Positions 8,053-20,401 of a stretch of 64,000 nt of DNA are shown one piece after another. The DNA comes from Tissierellales bacterium. GTDB taxonomy: Bacteria; Bacillota; Clostridia; Tissierellales; Tissierellaceae. Positions within the stretch are counted from its first letter, which is position 1; each line of letters opens with the position of its first letter. The stretch covers positions 1-64,000 of the forward strand of contig JACIXZ010000002.1 in assembly GCA_014360205.1 (NCBI GenBank), given 5' to 3'. The position numbers were made by a program, and so were the translations under genes. Below the pieces are notes generated by a model. That model was not told the origin of the DNA. It worked only from the letters and a program-made list of their open reading frames with translations, and made no database searches.

Positions 8053-9267
8053 TTATTTAGCATTTAAACTTTTTATGATGTTTGAAATTACATCATTAAT
8101 AAATGATTCTTTATGATCTTTTCTAATATTTCCTTGGATATTATGAGTGTTTCCACCACCTTTTATTTCGTATTTTTTTGAGAGCTCGTAGAAGATAGTT
8201 TTCAAATCTAAATCAAGGTCTTTAGGTGAAGAAATATTAAATTGTATGCAATTATTTGATTCAAATGTATATATTTGGAATATATTTTGTTCACAAGATG
8301 TGACATAATGTTTAATATCATCCAGATAATTATAATCATCAGCATCTAAAGATTTAATTACAAAATTAAGTCTTGCAATTGTCTTTAAATTGGATAAAAT
8401 TTCTTCAGCTTTTAATTTTATAATACTTTTTTTAAGTTCTTTTAATTGTTTTTCTAAAATTTTATTATTCTCTTGAATTTCTAATACTTTTTTTAGAACA
8501 TCGTTCTCATTTGCTGATAGATTTTTTCTAATGTTTTCTATTAAAGAATATATAGACAGATAATTATTAAGCGCCCTTTGTCCTGCAATAAATTTTAATC
8601 TAATAGTAGATCTAACTTTTTCAAACCCAACTATTTTAATGATTCCAATTTCTCCTGTTGAAGAAACATGAGTACCAGCACATATTGAATAATCTAAACC
8701 ATCAATCTCAACTATTCTAATATTCTCATCAATATTTATTTTTTTCCTTATAGGTATTTTTTCTAATTTGTCTGGGGTTACTATATACGAACTAACTTTG
8801 AAATTTGATTGAACGATTTTATTTGCTAATAGCTCAGCTTTTTCAATTTCCTTTTCTGTAATCTCTTTAGTTGATATGTCGATTGTACTATATTTTGATC
8901 CAAGATGAAAGCTCTCAGTCTGCCAGTTAAATATATTCAAAAAAGCTTTTGAAAGTACATGCTGAGCAGTATGTTGTTGCATATGATCAAATCTTCTTTC
9001 CATATCTATTGATAGTTTTACATCAAGAGTATCAATATTTTCATTTAGAACATGAACAATATCAAGACCATCTTCATATACATCCTGAACCTCAATATTA
9101 TTTATATATCCAACATCTCTTGGTTGACCACCTGATTGATCTGGATAAAAAATAGTTCTGTTCAATTTCAAATAACATTTACCATCTTTTAAATATTTTT
9201 CGGTGACATAGGCATCAATATAGGATAAGTATGGATTTTCCCAGTATAATCTTTCCGTCATATACAA
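8053..9267 (-). CDS. AlaX-type alanyl-tRNA editing protein with DHHA1 domain
   Basis: This 404-residue stand-alone editing protein is related to the C-terminal half of AlaRS. Such proteins hydrolyse Ser or Gly mischarged on tRNA-Ala. The N-terminal beta-barrel carries YPDQSGGQPRD. The editing domain has the zinc-site motifs HTAQH and CAGTH, both complete. A coiled coil follows (about 240-300) and then a DHHA1 domain ending in GGGNTHNIQG. This is the long AlaX (AlaX-L-like) architecture. The start is TTG (complement of 9265-9267) with AAAGGAG 5 nt upstream; an ATG two codons in is possible. It is tail-to-tail with selC, 6 bp apart. Confidence 0.9.
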   Translation of the reverse strand: MYMTERLYWENPYLSYIDAYVTEKYLKDGKCYLKLNRTIFYPDQSGGQPRDVGYINNIEVQDVYEDGLDIVHVLNENIDTLDVKLSIDMERRFDHMQQHTAQHVLSKAFLNIFNWQTESFHLGSKYSTIDISTKEITEKEIEKAELLANKIVQSNFKVSSYIVTPDKLEKIPIRKKINIDENIRIVEIDGLDYSICAGTHVSSTGEIGIIKIVGFEKVRSTIRLKFIAGQRALNNYLSIYSLIENIRKNLSANENDVLKKVLEIQENNKILEKQLKELKKSIIKLKAEEILSNLKTIARLNFVIKSLDADDYNYLDDIKHYVTSCEQNIFQIYTFESNNCIQFNISSPKDLDLDLKTIFYELSKKYEIKGGGNTHNIQGNIRKDHKESFINDVISNIIKSLNAK

Positions 9268-9308
9268 TTCATCTCCTTTGTATAAATAATACCATAAATA
9301 TTCTTATA

Positions 9309-9317
9309 TGATATAAT
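9309..9317 (+). promoter_or_regulatory. Extended -10 element upstream of comEC
   Basis: TGATATAAT, identical to the elements in front of dacF and rnpB, lies about 37 bp upstream of the comEC start in the 80-bp divergent region with the alaX-like gene. No -35 match is evident. Confidence 0.45.
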
Positions 9318-9353
9318 TATATTATTCATTTCAAATCGACTAAGGAGAAAGTG

Positions 9354-11747
9354 ATGAAAAGGCCTTCGTTTCTAGTACTTTTTGGTTATATCATTGGAAT
9401 TTTACTTGCTTATTTTTTTAACATAGATATTTTTTTATTATTTATTTTTATTACTTGTTTTATAGTTATACTATTAGTACTTGATAATCGAGGTAAAAAG
9501 TTAATATCACTGTTCTTCTTGCCACTTATTTTAGCAATTATTATCAGCAATTTACAACTATCGAGTGATTTAGATAAATACAGTGGAAGAGATTCCAACT
9601 ACTTAGGAATTATTGATAAAATTAAAATCGACGATAAAAAGACAAAACTTGAAATCATATTGATTTCGGTCGATGATTCTTATACTAACGAAAGGATTAT
9701 GCTTACTACAGACAATGACAATGATTTTTTACTTGGGCAAACTTTAAGCTTCAATGGAACTATAAAAAAAGCTAAAACAAATACCAATCCAAATCTATTT
9801 AATTATAAACAATATTTACTAACAAAAAAAATACATTATACTATTTACTTAGAAAGTGAATCTGTAAACATAATTAATAAAAGTATTCCATTTAAGTATG
9901 TAGCTCAAACAAAATTTCAAAACTTGATTAAAAATAATTTTAGTTCCTTGCCAAAAGACAGCAGAGATTTAATGATTAGTACTATTTTAGGTGATAGCAG
10001 TTATCTTGACGACTATCAATACGATATATACAAAGATATTGGTTTAATTCATTTATTAGCAGTATCAGGATTACATATTAATTTGATTTCTTCATTTATT
10101 ATTTTTATATTAGCTAATTTAGGATTAAACAGAAAATTAAATTTAATAATTACTATAATTGTTATAACAGTATATGGCTATTTAATTGGATATCCTCCGT
10201 CAAGTGTGAGAGCAATATTGATGATTTCTTTGAGTTTATATTCGTCATTAGTATACAAACCTTATGACTCTTTAAATTCTTTATATATTGCTGCGATAAT
10301 TAGTTTATTTATTAATCCATTTTGGATTTTTAGGGTTGGATTTTTGCTTTCATATATAGCTAGCTTTTCGATATTAGTTTTCTCTAAGAAAATGAATCAA
10401 TTTTTTTATCCATATAAGGGGAGGCTTATTAATAGTTTATCAACGATATTATCAGTAAATATATGTCTTATACCAGTTCAAATTTATTTCTTCAACTCAT
10501 TTAATTTTCTTTCAATATTAGCAAATTTGATAATTATACCACTTGCTAGTATAAATTTGATAATTGGCTTTTCTTCAATATTGTTTAATAAATTGATTGA
10601 TATTTTATATTATACTATATATATTCAAAACTCATTAATCTATAGACTGAGTTTATATGAGAATTTAAATTTCACTTTCAAATCACCATCATTAGAAGAG
10701 TTTGCTATATATATTTTTTTAATAATACTTATATTTAATCCTGAATTTTTTTTGAATTTAAAAAATGAAATAAAAAGAGTAATCATATATTTCACTATTT
10801 TATTTATTTTAGTAATGAATTTTAACTATTTTGAAACTAAAAATGACATAATCATAGATTTCATTGATGTTGGGCAAGGAGATAGTTCTTTATTAAGATA
10901 TAAAGATAAGAATATTTTAATTGATACTGGAGGCTCTGTTTTTTCAGAATTTGATGTTGGTAAGAATATTACTCTGCCTTTTTTGCTAAAATCAGGAGTA
11001 AACAAACTTGACTTAATGATTATTTCTCATTTTGATGCAGATCATTACAAAGGAAGTAAAGCGATTATTGAAAATATCGATGTAAAAAATATTGTTTCAA
11101 GTGACACACCAGAAGATTCAGAGTTTTTAATGGGTATCCAAAAGAGTAAAATTCCATTTCATGTTTTATCTAACGGAAGCAAAATAATGATAGATGATAA
11201 TTTTGAAATCGAAATATTGTGGCCAGGGAAAAACGCAATTTTAAAAGACAGTGGAAATAATAATTCTTTGGTTTGCTTAGTAAAAGCAAATGGACATAAA
11301 TTACTTTTTACAGGGGACATTGAGAAAAAAGTAGAGAAGGAACTTATTAAAACATTAGACTTAGATGTTGATATTTTAAAGGTAGCGCATCATGGGAGCA
11401 AAACTTCCTCAGATTCTGAGTTTATAGAAAAAACATCTCCTATTATTAGCATTATATCAGTAGGAGAAGGAAATAATTTTGGACATCCAGCAGATGAGAC
11501 AATTGAAACTTTAGAGAAAGCAAACAGCAAAATATATCGAACCGATAAGTCGGGTTTAATAAGAGTGATAATTAAAGAAGATAAACTGGTATTAAGTACT
11601 TATTCGAAACCTTTTTATCAAGAAGATTTATATAGTTATTTAATAGATAAAATGTTTGATATATTTATTTTTATATTATATTTATATTTATCGTTTAAAT
11701 TAATATGTATTTATAGAAATTTGGAGGAACGATTGAATGGATTTTAA
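9354..11747 (+). CDS. comEC: ComEC/Rec2 DNA-uptake channel protein
   Basis: This 797-residue polytopic membrane protein is thought to carry single-stranded DNA across the membrane during transformation. An N-terminal hydrophobic pair of helices and a DUF4131-like segment come first. The competence domain follows with HLLAVSGLH and PPSSVRAILM, then many helices. From about residue 500 there is a metallo-beta-lactamase-like domain: DVGQGDSSLL, SHFDADHYKG and VAHHGSKTSS. The start is placed at ATG 9354 behind AAGGAG; a GTG at 9351 is also possible. It overlaps holA by 11 bp. No comEB (dCMP deaminase) lies between comEA and comEC. Confidence 0.95.
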   Translation: MKRPSFLVLFGYIIGILLAYFFNIDIFLLFIFITCFIVILLVLDNRGKKLISLFFLPLILAIIISNLQLSSDLDKYSGRDSNYLGIIDKIKIDDKKTKLEIILISVDDSYTNERIMLTTDNDNDFLLGQTLSFNGTIKKAKTNTNPNLFNYKQYLLTKKIHYTIYLESESVNIINKSIPFKYVAQTKFQNLIKNNFSSLPKDSRDLMISTILGDSSYLDDYQYDIYKDIGLIHLLAVSGLHINLISSFIIFILANLGLNRKLNLIITIIVITVYGYLIGYPPSSVRAILMISLSLYSSLVYKPYDSLNSLYIAAIISLFINPFWIFRVGFLLSYIASFSILVFSKKMNQFFYPYKGRLINSLSTILSVNICLIPVQIYFFNSFNFLSILANLIIIPLASINLIIGFSSILFNKLIDILYYTIYIQNSLIYRLSLYENLNFTFKSPSLEEFAIYIFLIILIFNPEFFLNLKNEIKRVIIYFTILFILVMNFNYFETKNDIIIDFIDVGQGDSSLLRYKDKNILIDTGGSVFSEFDVGKNITLPFLLKSGVNKLDLMIISHFDADHYKGSKAIIENIDVKNIVSSDTPEDSEFLMGIQKSKIPFHVLSNGSKIMIDDNFEIEILWPGKNAILKDSGNNNSLVCLVKANGHKLLFTGDIEKKVEKELIKTLDLDVDILKVAHHGSKTSSDSEFIEKTSPIISIISVGEGNNFGHPADETIETLEKANSKIYRTDKSGLIRVIIKEDKLVLSTYSKPFYQEDLYSYLIDKMFDIFIFILYLYLSFKLICIYRNLEERLNGF

Positions 11748-12756
11748 AGAATTTATTGTATCTATTAAAAATAATGAAATAAAAGAAAAATATTTGTTTC
11801 TTGGAGATGAAGATTATTTAATAAAAGAATCATTAGACCTTTTGAAGAAGATTTATATTCCCGAAGGAACAGAGGGAATGAATATTTTGGAGCTTAATTT
11901 TGAGGTTAATGACATTGATGATTTAAGAAATAGTGTTGAAACATTACCATTTTTAGCAGAAAAAAAGTTAACAATAGCATTTAATTCTGAAAAATTGATA
12001 GAGAATAACGAATTCAAGCAAATTGAAAATGTTCTAAGTGATTTAGGAAAACACCAGATTCTCATTATTTTAGATAATAATAAAAAATTAAGCAGTAATA
12101 CCAAATTCATGAAATTATTTTCAAAAGAAGAAATAGTATATTTTGAAAAACTTAAAGGAAAAGATTTGATCAATTGGATTTATAAGAAATTCAAATCTTA
12201 TAATAGGACAATAACTCAACAAGACATTAGTTATTTAATTTTACAAAGTGGATATACTAGTAAAAACTTGAAACTAAATTTATATGATTTAGAAAACGAA
12301 ATAATAAAAATTGTCACTTATTCAGACGATACTATCATAGATAAAAATACTATCGATAAATCTATAATAAAATTATTAGATCAAAACATATTCAATTTAT
12401 TAACTAGTATAGGTGAACAAAATGTAGAAAGGTCTCTAAAAATATTTTCAGAAATTTATCTATTAGACGAACCTATTATTAAGATAATTTATATGATAAA
12501 TCGTCAGTTTAAGCTGCAGTTAGCTTATAGAAGTTATAGAAGGGCAAATTATACTGATTCTGAAATAATTTCTAAACTCAAAATTAAACCTTATGAGTTC
12601 AACAAAATTTCTGCTTTAAGCAATAGATATACTATAGATAGATTAGTTAAATGCATATACTTAGTTATTGAAACAGAGAAAAATTTAAAAAGCAAATCAG
12701 TAAATGATAGATATGAAGTTGAGAAGTTAATTGTCAATCTTGCAAATTTAAATTAA
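11737..12756 (+). CDS. holA: DNA polymerase III subunit delta
   Basis: This 339-residue clamp-loader delta subunit (YqeN type) opens the beta sliding clamp in the DnaX complex. The N-terminal part has EKYLFLGDEDYLIKESLDLL and ETLPFLAEKKL, typical of the family. The rest is the expected helical AAA-like and collar region with low sequence conservation. The start ATG overlaps the comEC end, with GGAGG 8 bp upstream. It ends at a terminator shared with convergent rpsT, the usual holA/rpsT arrangement in Firmicutes. Confidence 0.92.
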   Translation: MDFKEFIVSIKNNEIKEKYLFLGDEDYLIKESLDLLKKIYIPEGTEGMNILELNFEVNDIDDLRNSVETLPFLAEKKLTIAFNSEKLIENNEFKQIENVLSDLGKHQILIILDNNKKLSSNTKFMKLFSKEEIVYFEKLKGKDLINWIYKKFKSYNRTITQQDISYLILQSGYTSKNLKLNLYDLENEIIKIVTYSDDTIIDKNTIDKSIIKLLDQNIFNLLTSIGEQNVERSLKIFSEIYLLDEPIIKIIYMINRQFKLQLAYRSYRRANYTDSEIISKLKIKPYEFNKISALSNRYTIDRLVKCIYLVIETEKNLKSKSVNDRYEVEKLIVNLANLN

Positions 12757-12764
12757 AAATAAAG

Positions 12765-12790
12765 AACTTCGGGTTCTCCGAAGTTTTTAT
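12765..12790. terminator. Bidirectional terminator between holA and rpsT
   Basis: An 8-bp GC-containing stem (12765-12772 with 12778-12785) closed by GTTCT is followed by a T-run on the plus strand. It is preceded by an A-rich tract that serves as U-run on the minus strand. It lies 9 bp after the holA stop and at the rpsT stop. Confidence 0.85.
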
Positions 12791-13053
12791 TACATTGCTT
12801 TATTGAGTTTTTTAGTTAATTGACTAATTTTTCTAGAAGCTTGATTCATATGAATAACATTTTTGTGGGCTGCTCTCTTTAATTTTTTGTCAATCGTTTT
12901 AAGTAAAGCCCTTGCTTCATCAATTTGGTTTGCTTGCAAAGCAGATTCAAATTTTTTAATGTATGTTTTAATTTCTGATTTTCTAGCTTTATTTAATGCA
13001 GTTCTTTTTTGAGTGACCAATATTCTCTTTTCAGCAGATTTTATATTTGCCAT
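12790..13053 (-). CDS. rpsT: 30S ribosomal protein S20
   Basis: This 87-residue primary 16S rRNA-binding protein starts MANIKSAEKRILVTQKRT and ends in a helical SQLTKKLNKAM tail, normal for the family. The ATG (complement of 13051-13053) has GGGAGGTGA 5 nt upstream. An in-frame codon 27 bp further out has no such site, so the shorter start is chosen. Confidence 0.97.
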   Translation of the reverse strand: MANIKSAEKRILVTQKRTALNKARKSEIKTYIKKFESALQANQIDEARALLKTIDKKLKRAAHKNVIHMNQASRKISQLTKKLNKAM

Positions 13054-13220
13054 CGTTTCACCTCCCTCACAATCTAACAAAAATTATTTTACCATCAATA
13101 TAACTTTATTGCAAGGGAAATTAACAATTAGGTTAAACTAACTAATCAATTACATCTTTAGTAAAAATATTATTTTCAAGTAATTAAGTCAACACTTTTA
13201 ATTGATTTACACAAATATAG

Positions 13221-13229
13221 TGGTATAAT
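13221..13229 (+). promoter_or_regulatory. Extended -10 promoter of lepB
   Basis: TGGTATAAT (TG at 13221-13222, TATAAT at 13224-13229) lies 40 bp before the lepB start. TTGATT at 13203 is a possible weak -35 with a short 15-bp spacer. Confidence 0.55.
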
Positions 13230-13268
13230 ATCAATAGGTTATTTTAGAATGAGTGGGAGGAAAACATC

Positions 13269-13820
13269 TTGGAATTTGATGATGAAAATAAGAAGGAGAA
13301 AAATGAATTGGTTGAATGGATTAAAAGCATAGCTATAGCTATACTTATTGCTATTTTAATTAAAACATTTGTATTTAATACAACATATGTAGTTGGGAAC
13401 TCTATGTACCCTACCCTGCATGATAGTGATAGGTTGATAGCTTTTAAACTGCCGCTGTATTTCACAGATCCTAAACCTGGTGATATCGTTATATTAAGTG
13501 CTCCTGACTCGGAAAACAAAGATTATATAAAGAGAGTTATTGCAGTTGAAGGAGATATAGTTCAGATATCAGACGGTAAAATCTACGTAAATGGAGTGCA
13601 AATTGAGGAAAATTATTTAACGGGAGATGAATATACACATATTTACAGTGAAAACTATTGGATAATACCTGAAGGGGAAGTGTTTGTTCTAGGGGATAAC
13701 AGAGCTGAAGGAGCTAGTAAAGATAGCAGATACTTTGGTACTGTTAAAATAGAAGATATCAAAGGGATAGCTAAATTTAGATACTATCCATTTGATTCTA
13801 GATTTGGAAAGTTAAATTAA
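13269..13820 (+). CDS. lepB: Signal peptidase I
   Basis: This 183-residue type I signal peptidase cleaves secretory signal peptides at the outer membrane face. One N-terminal membrane helix (about 17-36) is followed by the catalytic Ser45 in VVGNSMYPTL and Lys88 in DYIKRVIAVEGD. The GDNRAEGASKDSRYFG box closes the fold. The start is TTG 13269 with GGAGG 8 nt upstream. It occupies the place between rpsT and lepA where spore-forming relatives usually carry gpr and spoIIP. Confidence 0.95.
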   Translation: MEFDDENKKEKNELVEWIKSIAIAILIAILIKTFVFNTTYVVGNSMYPTLHDSDRLIAFKLPLYFTDPKPGDIVILSAPDSENKDYIKRVIAVEGDIVQISDGKIYVNGVQIEENYLTGDEYTHIYSENYWIIPEGEVFVLGDNRAEGASKDSRYFGTVKIEDIKGIAKFRYYPFDSRFGKLN

Positions 13821-13838
13821 CCTCCCAATTTTGGGAGG
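13821..13838 (+). terminator. Hairpin after lepB, possible terminator
   Basis: A perfect 8-bp inverted repeat (CCTCCCAA / TTGGGAGG, TT loop) starts one base after the lepB stop. The following tract (ATTTCCTAT) is only weakly T-rich, so termination may be partial and lepA may be read from lepB. Confidence 0.5.
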
Positions 13839-13877
13839 ATTTCCTATATTAGAATAAAATTATTTGGAGGGAAATTA

Positions 13878-15689
13878 ATGCATGTAAGCAAAAAAAACAT
13901 AAGGAACTTTTCTATAATAGCACATATAGACCATGGCAAATCAACACTTGCAGATAGACTTATTGAAAAAACAGGTATGATGACGCAAAGAGAAATGCAA
14001 GAGCAAGTTTTGGACAAAATGGATCTAGAGAGAGAAAGAGGAATAACAATTAAGCTAAAAGCAGTTAGACTTAATTACAAGTCGAAAAATGGAGAAGAAT
14101 ATATTTTTAATTTGATAGACACACCCGGGCATGTAGATTTTAACTATGAAGTCTCCAGATCATTAGCAGCTTGCGAAGGGGCTATTTTGGTCGTAGATGC
14201 AACACAAGGTGTTGAAGCTCAAACCCTTGCAAATGTATATTTAGCTATTGAACAAGATTTAGAAATATTTCCAGTGATAAATAAAGTTGACTTACCAAGC
14301 GCCAGACCAGAAGAAGTTGTTCAGGAAATCGAGGATATCATAGGTATAGATGCTTCTTTTGCTCCTTTTATTTCTGCTAAAGAAGGGCTAAACATAGATA
14401 AAGTTTTAGAAGGCATAGTAGAAAACATACCCGCACCAAAAGGAGATGAAGAAAAGCCATTAAAAGCATTGATTTTTGATTCTTATTATGATCCATACAA
14501 AGGAGTAACTTGCTACATAAGAGTATTTGATGGGAAAATATTTCCCGGGATGAAAATCAAGATGATGTCTACGGGAAAAGAGTTTGAAGTAATTGAGGTT
14601 GGAATAAATACATCTAAACAAATTCCTATTGATTTTTTAAGTGCTGGAGAAGTTGGATATGTAGCAGCTAGCATCAAAAATGTAAAAGAAGCAAGAGTGG
14701 GGGATACTATAACTGATGCTTTTAATCCTACAGATAAACCATTGCCAGGATATAAAAAGGTTACACCGATGGTATACTGTGGTATTTATCCAGCAGAAGG
14801 AGAAGATTTTAATAGTGTTAGAGATGCACTGGAAAAACTACAGGTAAATGATGCCAGCTTAGTATTTGAACCAGAAACATCGCAAGCACTAGGATTTGGA
14901 TTCAGATGTGGATTTTTAGGGTTACTACATATGGAGATCATTCAAGAAAGACTTGAAAGAGAGTTTGACTTAAATATAATTACAACTTCTCCAAGTGTAA
15001 TCTACCGTGTTCATAAGACTGATGGAGAAGTAATTGAAATTCAAAATCCTTCAAATTTACCAAAACCTTCAGAAATTGATTATATTGAAGAGCCTGTAGT
15101 ATCTGCATCTATAATGTCCCCTTCAGAATATGTTGGTGCAATCATGGAGCTTTGCCAAAACAAGAGAGGGATTTTTATTAATATGGAATATTTAGATGCA
15201 AAGAGAGTTAATTTGAAATATGAATTGCCTCTAAATGAAGTAATATACGATTTTTTTGATGCTTTAAAATCAAAGACAAGAGGATATGCATCATTTGATT
15301 ATGAATTAAAAGGATATAACAGGAGTGAATTGGTAAAATTAGATATATTGATTAATGGAGAGTTAGTTGATGCATTTTCTATGATAGTTCATGTGGACAA
15401 AGCATATGAGAGGGGCAGAGCTATTGCAGAGAAACTAGTAGATATAATACCTAGGCATCAATTTGCAATTCCAATTCAAGCAGCAATTGGCTCGAAGGTA
15501 ATAGCTCGAGAGACAATTAGAGCTTTGCGAAAAGATGTTCTAGCAAAATGTTATGGTGGAGATATAACAAGAAAGAAGAAATTACTAGAAAAACAAAAAG
15601 AAGGTAAGAAGAGAATGCGACAAATAGGTTCAGTAGAAGTACCTCAAGAAGCTTTCTTAAGTGTTTTAAAATATGATGAGAAGAAGTAG
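13878..15689 (+). CDS. lepA: Elongation factor 4 (LepA), back-translocating GTPase
   Basis: This 603-residue ribosome-associated GTPase has the canonical length. G1 is [10 protein letters not shown]3 DTPGHVDF and G4 NKVDLP. EF-G-like domains II, III and V follow, and the LepA-specific C-terminal domain ends in [20 protein letters not shown]. The ATG follows TTGGAGGG. hemW starts 6 bp after the stop, so lepA and hemW are one operon. Confidence 0.98.
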   Translation: MHVSKKNIRNFSIIAHIDHGKSTLADRLIEKTGMMTQREMQEQVLDKMDLERERGITIKLKAVRLNYKSKNGEEYIFNLIDTPGHVDFNYEVSRSLAACEGAILVVDATQGVEAQTLANVYLAIEQDLEIFPVINKVDLPSARPEEVVQEIEDIIGIDASFAPFISAKEGLNIDKVLEGIVENIPAPKGDEEKPLKALIFDSYYDPYKGVTCYIRVFDGKIFPGMKIKMMSTGKEFEVIEVGINTSKQIPIDFLSAGEVGYVAASIKNVKEARVGDTITDAFNPTDKPLPGYKKVTPMVYCGIYPAEGEDFNSVRDALEKLQVNDASLVFEPETSQALGFGFRCGFLGLLHMEIIQERLEREFDLNIITTSPSVIYRVHKTDGEVIEIQNPSNLPKPSEIDYIEEPVVSASIMSPSEYVGAIMELCQNKRGIFINMEYLDAKRVNLKYELPLNEVIYDFFDALKSKTRGYASFDYELKGYNRSELVKLDILINGELVDAFSMIVHVDKAYERGRAIAEKLVDIIPRHQFAIPIQAAIGSKVIARETIRALRKDVLAKCYGGDITRKKKLLEKQKEGKKRMRQIGSVEVPQEAFLSVLKYDEKK

Positions 15690-15695
15690 ATTAAG

Positions 15696-16835
15696 ATGAA
15701 AGAATTAGGAGTTTATATTCATATTCCATTTTGCTTAAAGAAATGTAATTATTGTGACTTTGTTTCTTTTAGTAGCAATGACAAAAAAATATCAGAGTAT
15801 ATTAATTATATTACAAAAGAAATACAAATATATAGAAATACTCTAAATGAAGATTATATAGTAAATTCAATTTTCATAGGAGGAGGCACTCCTTCCTTAA
15901 TTGATAGCAAGCACTTAAAAACTATCATTGATGAAATAAATCAAAGTTTTAAAGTAGACAGTGAGGCGGAAATAACTATAGAAGCAAATCCTGGAACTTT
16001 AGATAATACAAAATTAGCAATATATCATGAAATTGGGATAAATCGAATTAGTATTGGGGCACAGTCATTGAATGATGATATTTTGAAAAAACTCGGGAGA
16101 ATTCATAACTCTTACGATGTTCTAGATGCAGTAGAATTAATAAGGACAAATCAATTTAAAAATTACAATATAGATATGATGATAGGTCTTCCTGATCAGA
16201 CCATTTATAATGTTTTAACAGATTTAGAAAATGTTATAAAACTTAAGCCTACTCATATATCCTTATATAGCTTAATAATTGAGGAAGGGACTCTGTTTTT
16301 CGAATTGGAAAAGCATGGGCAATTAAACCTTCCTAATGAAGATGAAGAGAGAATTATGTATCACAAAGCTATAGAGTTATTGGAAAAGAATGGATATAAA
16401 CAATATGAAATTTCTAATTTTGCAAAAGAAGGTTTTGAGTGCAGACATAATTTGAAATATTGGACTTTAATGCCTTATATAGGGTTAGGTTTAAATAGCC
16501 ATTCATACATTGAAAATACAAGATATTCTAATTATTCAAATTTTGATGAATACTATAAGAAAATCAAGGAAAACAAACTTCCTGTATCTTCTGAGGAATA
16601 TATTGACGATATTTCTAGAATGACAGAGTATATTATTTTAGGTATTAGGTTGAATAAAGGAATCAATAAGAAACATTTTAAAGAGAATTTTGGAATAGAT
16701 ATTGAGGATTACTATAAAGATGCCATAATCAAAAACAAGCAAAATGGAAATATTTATGAAGATGAAGAAACAATTAAATTGACCAAAAAAGGACTTGATT
16801 TCAGCAATATAGTAGAATTGGATTTTTATATTTAA
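15696..16835 (+). CDS. hemW: Radical SAM heme chaperone HemW
   Basis: This 379-residue radical SAM protein has the cluster motif Cys13-x3-Cys17-x2-Cys20 (CLKKCNYC), then GGGTPS and the GAQSLNDDILKKLGR segment. The C-terminal HemN-like domain is present. Its length and the LepA-HemW-HrcA order fit HemW, a heme-binding chaperone, and not true coproporphyrinogen dehydrogenase HemN, which has a longer N-terminus. Whether it inserts heme in this organism is not shown. Confidence 0.93.
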   Translation: MKELGVYIHIPFCLKKCNYCDFVSFSSNDKKISEYINYITKEIQIYRNTLNEDYIVNSIFIGGGTPSLIDSKHLKTIIDEINQSFKVDSEAEITIEANPGTLDNTKLAIYHEIGINRISIGAQSLNDDILKKLGRIHNSYDVLDAVELIRTNQFKNYNIDMMIGLPDQTIYNVLTDLENVIKLKPTHISLYSLIIEEGTLFFELEKHGQLNLPNEDEERIMYHKAIELLEKNGYKQYEISNFAKEGFECRHNLKYWTLMPYIGLGLNSHSYIENTRYSNYSNFDEYYKKIKENKLPVSSEEYIDDISRMTEYIILGIRLNKGINKKHFKENFGIDIEDYYKDAIIKNKQNGNIYEDEETIKLTKKGLDFSNIVELDFYI

Positions 16836-16846
16836 CACAAAAATAC

Positions 16847-16879
16847 TTGACAAATTAAAAATAGAATGATAGTTTATAT
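16847..16879 (+). promoter_or_regulatory. Promoter of the hrcA-grpE-dnaK-dnaJ operon
   Basis: A consensus TTGACA lies at 16847-16852. The -10 is less clear, in the TAGTTTATATA stretch at 16870-16880. The CIRCE operator begins 7 bp downstream, in the expected place for repression near the transcription start. Confidence 0.6.
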
Positions 16880-16885
16880 ATAGAA

Positions 16886-16912
16886 TTAGCACTCAACAAT
16901 AAAGAGTGCTAA
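16886..16912 (+). promoter_or_regulatory. CIRCE operator (HrcA binding site)
   Basis: A perfect CIRCE inverted repeat, TTAGCACTC then 9 nt then GAGTGCTAA, lies between the promoter and hrcA. HrcA binds this repeat and represses class I heat-shock genes, so the operon is autoregulated. Confidence 0.98.
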
Positions 16913-16941
16913 TAATCATCCAAATAGTAGAGGTGATTAAG

Positions 16942-17988
16942 ATGTTGGATGAAAGAAAGTTAAAAATCCTTTTAGCAGTTATTGATAGCTATATAGTTAC
17001 TGGAGAACCGATTGGCTCAAGGACAATAACCAAGTTCTATGACCTAGGGGTAAGTTCAGCTACTATAAGGAATGAAATGTCAGATTTAGAAGATTTAGGC
17101 TATTTAAATAAAACACATACTTCATCTGGAAGAGTTCCTTCAGATAAAGCATATAGGTTTTATGTTGATAATTTTTTTCAAAATAGCATAATTGAGTTGG
17201 ATAATAATAAGAAAGAACAGATAAAAAAATTTCTAAAAGAAGAATATAAAGAAATTGATCAACTTATTCAAGACATAGCTAAAGTTCTTTCTCAATTAAC
17301 TAAATACACAGCCGTGGCATTATCACCTCAAATAAAAGAAACTAAAATAAAACACATACAACTTTTACAAATGGATGAAAATCAAATTCTTGTTATTATG
17401 GTAAATGAAACTGGATTGATAAAAAAATCAACTATAAATCTCGACAAAACTATTTCGGAAGATAATTTAATGTATATTAGTAACTATTTATCCAAGAAAT
17501 TTAAGAATAAGACTTTTACTGAGATAACAAATGAAATCAATAAAGACATATTGGATGATTACATTGAGTATAAAAATGAAATAAAAAAACTAATCCCTAT
17601 GCTTTCTCGTACTATGGATGATTATGAAGGATTGAGAGTATATGCAGATGGCTTAACAAACATATTTGAGTTTCCGGAGTATAGGGATGTTGATAAAGCT
17701 AAAGAAGTTATTTCTCTATTAGAAGACAAACAAAAACTGATTTTTGCTCTTAATAACACTAATCTGGAAGATATAGATGTTAAGATCGGAGAAGAAAACA
17801 ACAATGATTCTATGAAAGATTTAAGCATTATATCAGCTACTTACAATACTGAAGGTGAAATTGTAGGTAAAATTGGGATTATTGGACCTAAGAGAATGAA
17901 TTATATTGAGTTAATTAAGACGATCAGAACATTTTCAGAAAGTATATCGGATATCATTGATGACTATTTTAATAGTAATGAGAGGTGA
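16942..17988 (+). CDS. hrcA: Heat-inducible transcription repressor HrcA
   Basis: This 348-residue repressor of class I heat-shock genes has an N-terminal winged helix (MLDERKLKILLAVIDSYI, SSATIRNEMSDLEDLGYL), a GAF-like middle and a dimerisation region. The start ATG 16942 has AGAGGTGAT 5 nt upstream. An earlier in-frame codon at 16906 lies inside CIRCE and is rejected. It leads the operon hrcA-grpE-dnaK-dnaJ. Confidence 0.97.
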   Translation: MLDERKLKILLAVIDSYIVTGEPIGSRTITKFYDLGVSSATIRNEMSDLEDLGYLNKTHTSSGRVPSDKAYRFYVDNFFQNSIIELDNNKKEQIKKFLKEEYKEIDQLIQDIAKVLSQLTKYTAVALSPQIKETKIKHIQLLQMDENQILVIMVNETGLIKKSTINLDKTISEDNLMYISNYLSKKFKNKTFTEITNEINKDILDDYIEYKNEIKKLIPMLSRTMDDYEGLRVYADGLTNIFEFPEYRDVDKAKEVISLLEDKQKLIFALNNTNLEDIDVKIGEENNNDSMKDLSIISATYNTEGEIVGKIGIIGPKRMNYIELIKTIRTFSESISDIIDDYFNSNER

Positions 17989-17993
17989 TATAA

Positions 17994-20391
<2,398 letters not shown>

Positions 20392-20401
20392 TTAAAATAA
20401 A

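Noticed and set aside
8949-9155. Plus-strand ORF inside the alaX-like gene
   Set aside because: His/Gln/Tyr-rich composition without family likeness, opposite a well-supported gene.
15696-16835. Oxygen-independent coproporphyrinogen III oxidase (HemN)
   Set aside because: Length, N-terminus and the lepA-hrcA context fit HemW; the longer HemN N-terminal region is absent.
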